A stretch of DNA of 64,000 bases, taken from NCBI RefSeq assembly GCF_011064285.1, contig NZ_CP049332.1:1364001-1428000 (forward strand), given 5' to 3'. The notes under the pieces are model-generated. The model was not told the origin of the DNA. It saw only the letters and a list, made by a program, of their open reading frames with translations, and did no database searches. The DNA comes from Vibrio ziniensis (GTDB lineage Bacteria > Pseudomonadota > Gammaproteobacteria > Enterobacterales > Vibrionaceae). Both the position numbers and the translations under genes were made by a program. Of this stretch, positions 59,282-64,000 are shown one piece after another. Every line of letters begins with the position of its first letter. Position 1 is the first letter of the stretch.

Positions 59282-60182
59282 AGCCATAGCCGTACCCATA
59301 TCCATATCCGTATCCATAGCCCGCTTTATGTACAGCCTTATTAACTATAAAACCGATATTCATATCACTATTCAACAAAGCAACTGCCTGTTTTACATCT
59401 GAAATTTTGGTTTTATTCTGTTCAACAACAATGACGGCTTGTCCGATAAGATTAGACAAAGTAACGGTTTCAACCACCCCTAATAGGGGTGGACAATCCA
59501 AAACAATTATCCTATCTGAGTAGCGGTTGGCCAGTTCTTGCATTAAAGCGAGCATTCGATCGCTGGATAAAAGCTCATAGCTCATATGATGTGCTCTACC
59601 AGCTGGCATAATTCGAAGATCTGGGACAGATGTCGGATAGATAATGTCTCCTACATCGTCGATTTCACCCGATAGATAATCAATGAGTCCGGCCTGCTCT
59701 CCTAAGTCCAAACATTCATCGATACTAGGGCTTAGTACATCCGCATCAATAAGCAATACGGTTTTGTCTTGTTCAGAAGCAATACTTAACGCTAGATTAA
59801 TAGATATGAATGTTTTCCCTTCATTTGGATTGGCACTCGACACCATCACAAGATTATTTGCTAATGTTTCTTGCCGATTGACTCCAAACGCATTTTTCAA
59901 CAATTTCTGTTTAATAACCCGAAATTCATCTCTGACTAGGCGTTCGGACATACTCGCGTTCAAGCTAATCATTCCTAACGACTTGAGGCGGGCGTCATCT
60001 ATGAAAAGAGTTTTCTGTTTCTTGTGAGATACAGAGACTTCCTTGTCCTCTATTTTTTCAGAATACGCAGTCGCTATTTTGACTTTGGTACTCAGTTCAT
60101 CGGTCTGTAGCTTAGGTTTCACAGACTCAGCATTACCGGGAGAACGATTAAGCTGTTCCATCGCTTTTTCAATAGTACTCAC
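59256..60182 (-). CDS. Tyrosine autokinase of the CpsD/CapB type, XrtA-associated
   Basis: A 308-residue BY-kinase. Walker A is SSANPNEGKT (115-124), Walker A' is LLIDADVL (143-150) and Walker B is VLDCPPLLG (near 225). The C-terminal Tyr cluster is unusual: seven Gly-Tyr pairs in a row (GYGYGYGYGYGYGYG) before SKGKNK. Such Tyr tails are autophosphorylated in trans and control polysaccharide chain length. It follows the chain-length protein by twelve bases. The phosphatase at 56231 is the expected partner. Confidence 0.9.
   Translation of the reverse strand: MSTIEKAMEQLNRSPGNAESVKPKLQTDELSTKVKIATAYSEKIEDKEVSVSHKKQKTLFIDDARLKSLGMISLNASMSERLVRDEFRVIKQKLLKNAFGVNRQETLANNLVMVSSANPNEGKTFISINLALSIASEQDKTVLLIDADVLSPSIDECLDLGEQAGLIDYLSGEIDDVGDIIYPTSVPDLRIMPAGRAHHMSYELLSSDRMLALMQELANRYSDRIIVLDCPPLLGVVETVTLSNLIGQAVIVVEQNKTKISDVKQAVALLNSDMNIGFIVNKAVHKAGYGYGYGYGYGYGYGSKGKNK
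59277..59321 (-). repeat. Gly-Tyr codon repeat with start codons in the other frame
   Basis: Fifteen codons read Gly-Tyr alternately in the kinase frame, with mixed third bases (GGC, GGA, GGG; TAT, TAC). In the frame of the next gene the same stretch reads Met, Asp, Thr and Ala with several ATG codons, the last of which is its chosen start. Confidence 0.85.
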
Positions 60183-60194
60183 AATAGCTTATCC

Positions 60195-61763
60195 CTAAAT
60201 AAATCTGTCGCGTACGATCGTATTAAAACTTTGAACTAACTCCTCACGTAGAGGTGGCATCATGTTCATTGCCAAAAACGCAGCGAATAGTCCAAGCAAT
60301 AGAATGTTAGAAAAAATAAAGACCCTCATTTTTCTCTTTTCCCACTTAATCAATCCAGAAACCTCTGTAGCAGATACAATACCTAAAACAGGTAGTTCAA
60401 GTGATTGAACTAAATCTCGACTGGAAGATATAACCGGGGATATTTGACTGAAAAGAAAAGAAATACCACCACCAGCGCCCAAAGAAAAGATAAGAACAGC
60501 GACGAGTAACATTACTCGTGGAGGGCCAGATGGTTTATCAGGGACTCTTGGTGGGTCGATAATACGGAACTTAATATCATCAGACGAATTATCAACACTT
60601 TTTGAGATCAGCGCACTTTCCTTACGAGACAACAATTGCTCATATTTGTCTTTAGTAATGTCATAGTTTCGAGTCAGAGCAGTTAATTTTGCTTCTACAT
60701 CCGGAACTTTATCTAAGCTCGCCTGCAACTCATTAATACGTGACTTGTATTGTTCAACACGAGTGTTCAATGAAGCCACTTCATTTTCAAGCTGACCGTA
60801 ATTCATTTTCAAATCTTGATAGATCAAATTATTTTTTAGCGCTTCATCCGCAGTAAAACTAGATAGTTTTGCATCTTTAACGTCTTGTAACTCTTTTAAC
60901 TGCCTGCGAGTTTCAATAACATCGGGGTGTTTATCAGTATAGCGAAAGAGCAAATCGTCAAGACGCTGTTGCAAGGATTCAATGCGATCATCATATTCGG
61001 TACGAATCTTAGAGATATCTCTTTTTGCTCTCTGCTCTTCTTTAAGCATCTGACTACGGACAGAATCAAAACGGGTTTTTGTCTCTTTTAGCTGCAGTTG
61101 AGCCGTTTCTAAAGCTCCTTTGTTTTGTTCTAATTGTTGTCGATACCCATTGCCCGATCCGGGCATAAAATTGAAATATTCTCTTTTGAATTCAGCCAGT
61201 TTTTGTTCAGCATCAATAAGTCTCGACTCATAGTCTTCAATCTGGGTAGTAATTATTTTACTTGCATTATCAGTATCTAACCTTTGCTCAGACAAGGTAT
61301 TCTCAACAAAGACATTTAAAGCAGCTTGAACAACATTCTTCACATAAATAGGGTCTGAGCCACTGTAGCTAATAGTGTAGAGATTTTCTCTACCTGCAGA
61401 ATGGATTTGAATATTAGACCCAAGGTTCTTAATTACCTGCTCATACTGCTGACTATTTCTTGCTCTTACATCAGCGTCGACATTCCTGGCTATCGTCTCC
61501 AAATTACTTCGGCTGAGCAGAGTTTTGACCATTAACTCTAACTCCTTAGTAGGATCTGTTTGAATAGCCAACCCGCGCAACAAAGGTTGCAAAATAGAAC
61601 GGGTGTCTGCATGTATACGGGCCTCTGATGTAAACTGACTCGGAAGCATAGTCACCATAGCCCATCCAATTGGGCAAACGACCCAAACCACGATAAGAAT
61701 ATAACGCCTCTTTAACCAGACACCGCGCAGATACCCAATGATCTGCTCAAACATTTCCTGCAT
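60195..61763 (-). CDS. Polysaccharide chain-length determinant (Wzz/GumC-like), XrtA-associated
   Basis: A 522-residue inner-membrane protein with a helix near 20-40 (ILIVVWVVCPIGWAMV) and two near the C-terminus (about 430-450 and 485-505). Between lies a long periplasmic coiled coil (about 170-410) typical of polysaccharide co-polymerases; the Pro-rich segment PPRVPDKPSGPPR precedes the second helix. There is no kinase domain in this chain, so the next gene supplies it. It is 25 bases after the export lipoprotein gene. Confidence 0.88.
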   Translation of the reverse strand: MQEMFEQIIGYLRGVWLKRRYILIVVWVVCPIGWAMVTMLPSQFTSEARIHADTRSILQPLLRGLAIQTDPTKELELMVKTLLSRSNLETIARNVDADVRARNSQQYEQVIKNLGSNIQIHSAGRENLYTISYSGSDPIYVKNVVQAALNVFVENTLSEQRLDTDNASKIITTQIEDYESRLIDAEQKLAEFKREYFNFMPGSGNGYRQQLEQNKGALETAQLQLKETKTRFDSVRSQMLKEEQRAKRDISKIRTEYDDRIESLQQRLDDLLFRYTDKHPDVIETRRQLKELQDVKDAKLSSFTADEALKNNLIYQDLKMNYGQLENEVASLNTRVEQYKSRINELQASLDKVPDVEAKLTALTRNYDITKDKYEQLLSRKESALISKSVDNSSDDIKFRIIDPPRVPDKPSGPPRVMLLVAVLIFSLGAGGGISFLFSQISPVISSSRDLVQSLELPVLGIVSATEVSGLIKWEKRKMRVFIFSNILLLGLFAAFLAMNMMPPLREELVQSFNTIVRDRFI

Positions 61764-61788
61764 ATACTTTTCTTTCCTTGGTTAAAAG

Positions 61789-62439
61789 TTAATACCATGC
61801 TTCGGGAATAATGATAATATCGCCTGGCAGGATATCGACATTTGCCTTCATATCCCCTTCCTTAAGCAAATCAGCCATTTTCAAACGATATTGTTCCTGC
61901 TTTCCATCTACAATTCTCACCAAACTAGCACTGTTACCATCCGCATACTCAGTAAGACCACCCACTTGTATCATCACATCAAGTAGAGTCATATGCTGTG
62001 CATAACTAATGGCTTTTGGGTCTAACGCTTCACCTAATACTCGAACCTGTTCACTAAATGGGCCATTAAAATTATTCACAATAACGGACACAATTGGATT
62101 GTTTAAGTAGACAGCTAACTGCTTTTCAATCTCGCGTGCGAGCTGAGTAGGCGTTTTACCCGATGCAACAATATCTTCGACCAACGAGGTTGTAATTTTG
62201 CCATCGGGTCTAACAGTGTAACTACCTGATACTTCTGGGTTACCCCATACAAAGACATTTAGTGAATCCCCTGAACCTATTAGATAATTGTAATTGTCAA
62301 TATTTTCAGTGAGAGAAGGGTGAATGGTCGCCGTTGGCAACTCAGACAACGATGAACTGGAGCATGCTGTCGTTAACAGAATGATACTTATCGTTGTTAC
62401 ACGACATAATCCACCCAATAACCCATCTATTTTGTTCAT
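61789..62439 (-). CDS. Polysaccharide export lipoprotein (Wza-like, XrtA-associated)
   Basis: A 216-residue lipoprotein. The signal ends in the lipobox LTTAC with Cys26. The Poly_export domain follows (about 50-140: GSGDSLNVFVWGNPEVSGSYTV and RPDGKITTSLV, in parts) and one SLBB-like domain (about 140-210: VRVLGEALDPKAISY, GDIIIIPEAWY). This is shorter than E. coli Wza and lacks the outer helical domain, as in XrtA-type modules. It leads the minus-strand operon, about 45 bases downstream of a perfect inverted repeat. Confidence 0.9.
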   Translation of the reverse strand: MNKIDGLLGGLCRVTTISIILLTTACSSSSLSELPTATIHPSLTENIDNYNYLIGSGDSLNVFVWGNPEVSGSYTVRPDGKITTSLVEDIVASGKTPTQLAREIEKQLAVYLNNPIVSVIVNNFNGPFSEQVRVLGEALDPKAISYAQHMTLLDVMIQVGGLTEYADGNSASLVRIVDGKQEQYRLKMADLLKEGDMKANVDILPGDIIIIPEAWY

Positions 62440-62482
62440 GATAATATCCCGCCATCAATAAAAATATTCTTCCGTGCTCTAA

Positions 62483-62524
62483 CTTATTTCTAAGAATATT
62501 TTTTCACATATTCTTAGAAATAAG
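62483..62524. promoter_or_regulatory. Perfect 17-bp inverted repeat in the exopolysaccharide control region
   Basis: The arm 62483-62499 (CTTATTTCTAAGAATAT) is exactly reversed and complemented at 62508-62524, with an eight-base spacer. It is 44 bases upstream of the export gene start. It could be an operator for a dimeric activator, or a long leader hairpin. Confidence 0.7.
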
Positions 62525-62910
62525 ATTGATACTAGTCTACGCGTTGTTTCTTAGGAGTTATGTTCTTATATTCTATATGGTTAACATAATGTCTGCACAT
62601 TTTTTTACCTATATAAATAACAGACCAACTGGACAATAAATTTATTTCTTGATGCTTTAAACCAGGACACAAGCTCATAAACAAACAATACCCCGTCACT
62701 AAACATTAAATTTAAAAAGAGATCTTGGTTCAAAATTACTATAGTGCTACGCTAAACACCACAAGTAGATAATAATGTGTTCATAAATGTGAGATAGCTT
62801 ATCTTTAGCTTGATATCTATCATATGTAATTAAAAAATATTTATTTCCGATAATGTATTGATCAGAGAATGGAAGATGTACTACTTTTCTTTTGGGTCAA
62901 TACTATTTGT

Positions 62911-62950
62911 AGTGTAGTACTTATGATGTACTAAGTTTGTACTACTACTG
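62911..62950. promoter_or_regulatory. Nested TAGTAC/GTACTA repeats
   Basis: TAGTAC (62915-62920) and GTACTA (62928-62933) form an inverted pair seven bases apart, and GTAC-TAC units repeat at 62939-62948. The rest of the 62440-63163 gap is AT-rich with no gene seen. These may be binding sites for control of the sugar transferase gene. Confidence 0.35.
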
Positions 62951-63163
62951 TAAAGATAGAGCAGCGTTCCTTGTTAACATTAGCAGCGGCTCTATTAATC
63001 TATAAAAATATTATTTATATCATGTAGATAGCCTTCAACTTACATACATTAAGTTGCAAATTAAATTTGTGATTTTTGTTAGTAACTGATTGAAATAAAT
63101 AATTTATATAACCTAAAAAATAGTGACATATTGGATATGTCAGGTTCACTAAGAGAATCATAT

Positions 63164-64000
63164 ATGAATGGATCACACTTTAGCGAATTTAAACCTAGCA
63201 GTAGCGTGATAATAATTTCTGATATAGTAGCGATTTGTACAACATTTCTTATTTGTGAGATTTTATTAAAAAAGATTGATACGGGAAATTTACTTAACGA
63301 TAGTTGGCATCATTCTTATATTTATTTAATGATTTTTTTGCCGATTTTATTGCTTACACTATTATCAGTCGGTCTGTATAACGGTCGGCTACGTGTCACT
63401 TCATCAGGCATTAATTCGCGAGTTGTAGTGGCGACAAGTTTAGCTTACCTGTTAGTAAAATCTATTTATCATGTTTCACTTATAAATGAGCTACCTAGTC
63501 ACTTCGCTGAATACAACCTTATTGCAGTCTCTGCTTCTATAATGTTACTCAGGTTTATTATCAGTAAAACTCCATACCAAAATTTGGGTGTTAAACGTAT
63601 TCTTATCCTCGGAGCGGGTCGAAGAGCCAGTCTGATAGAACAGTATATGAGACGCAAATCTGACAGAATTGGGATTGATATTGTGGGATTTGTGGAAATG
63701 GAATGTGATGCTGACGGCTCCATTCAGAACGAAAAAAAAATTATATTAAATCAACCATTAGAAACTTATGTAATTGACAACAATATTAATGAAGTCGTTA
63801 TAGCTTGTGACGAACGTAGAGAAGTTTTGCCAAATCAAAGCTTGTTTAGTTGTAGAAGGAGTGGTGTCAAGATCATCGATATCATTGACTTCTTTGAGCG
63901 CGAAACTGGGCAAGTTGCTGTGAATCATGTTTATCCCTCTTGGATAATTTATGGTTCAAATAATACGTACCACAGTCCCATACACCATTCACTTTACTGG
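63164..64000 (+). CDS. Undecaprenyl-phosphate sugar phosphotransferase, EpsB-like, N-terminal part (runs off the window)
   Basis: An open frame of 279 codons with no stop before the window end. The N-terminus has four or five hydrophobic helices (SDIVAICTTFLICEILL, IYLMIFLPILLLTLL, and others up to residue 130), followed by a nucleotide-binding-like fold (ILILGAGRRASLIEQYMRR, near 147-165) and FVEMECD and DIIDFFERETGQ (near 245). This is the layout of XrtA-associated sugar transferases (PssY/WbaP-like); the catalytic C-terminal domain must lie beyond 64000. AAGAG lies six bases before ATG 63164; an in-frame ATG at 63137 is the alternative. It starts polysaccharide repeat-unit synthesis on the lipid carrier. 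Confidence 0.82.
   Translation, partial: MNGSHFSEFKPSSSVIIISDIVAICTTFLICEILLKKIDTGNLLNDSWHHSYIYLMIFLPILLLTLLSVGLYNGRLRVTSSGINSRVVVATSLAYLLVKSIYHVSLINELPSHFAEYNLIAVSASIMLLRFIISKTPYQNLGVKRILILGAGRRASLIEQYMRRKSDRIGIDIVGFVEMECDADGSIQNEKKIILNQPLETYVIDNNINEVVIACDERREVLPNQSLFSCRRSGVKIIDIIDFFERETGQVAVNHVYPSWIIYGSNNTYHSPIHHSLYW

Overview
The window looks like a metabolic and accessory stretch of a marine Vibrio (Gammaproteobacteria) genome. This rests on moderate AT-richness, an ERIC-like 126-bp palindromic repeat (22475-22600), close likeness of many proteins to enterobacterial/vibrio families (RutA-F, YdfG, EamA, NirBD, DmsABC), and Vibrio-style RNA processing signals. No rRNA, tRNA, CRISPR array, insertion sequence or phage gene was seen. 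Organism assignment is inference from protein resemblance, not from a marker gene.

Layout. (a) 142-9136, minus strand: a complete sugar ABC importer (periplasmic binding protein, DUF2291 lipoprotein, double ATPase, permease), a split transketolase, an FGGY kinase and a fucose/arabinose-isomerase-like protein. This matches the composition of the transketolase-type D-apiose pathway (isomerase, kinase, two-subunit apulose-4-phosphate transketolase). (b) 9502-13912: ribB/ribA-like flavin gene, eamA exporter, 6-phosphogluconolactonase, ZIP metal transporter. (c) 14011-19103, minus: DMSO-reductase-like operon napF-dmsABC-torD with a perfect FNR box upstream. (d) 19308-27913: pyrimidine ring-opening operon rutABCDEF, followed by an NCS1 permease, ydfG and a second ribB, with rutR and a RutR-type operator upstream. 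(e) 28154-40444: MetE-C-terminal-like enzyme behind tandem met boxes, rhodanese, LysR regulator, a TRAP transporter with a Tat signal, FMN reductase, AbgT transporter, an SDR, an exported amidohydrolase and a GNAT. (f) 40608-49342: a peptide-type ABC transporter plus two enolase-superfamily enzymes around a FadR-type regulator, tied together by four TTGTNNTACAW-like sites. (g) 49981-54762: nirBD-nirC-cobA nitrite reduction with sirohaem supply. (h) 55094-56224: PL10 pectate lyase lipoprotein. (i) 56231-64000: an XrtA/PEP-CTERM-type exopolysaccharide module: export lipoprotein, chain-length protein, tyrosine autokinase, outer-membrane barrel, ATPase, phosphatase, and, divergently, a sugar transferase that runs off the end of the window.

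How they may work together. The putative apiose operon and the pectate lyase both point to plant or seagrass pectin (apiogalacturonan). The rut genes need FMN at RutA and RutF, so the linked second ribB makes functional sense. The DMSO reductase and nitrite reductase operons both carry FNR-like sites, so they are probably induced without oxygen. The enolase/ABC/FadR group is a self-contained catabolic regulon whose substrate cannot be told from sequence. The strongest unusual items are this regulon, the apiose operon, the dual-frame Gly-Tyr repeat linking the tyrosine kinase to the next gene, and a perfect 17-bp inverted repeat in the exopolysaccharide control region.
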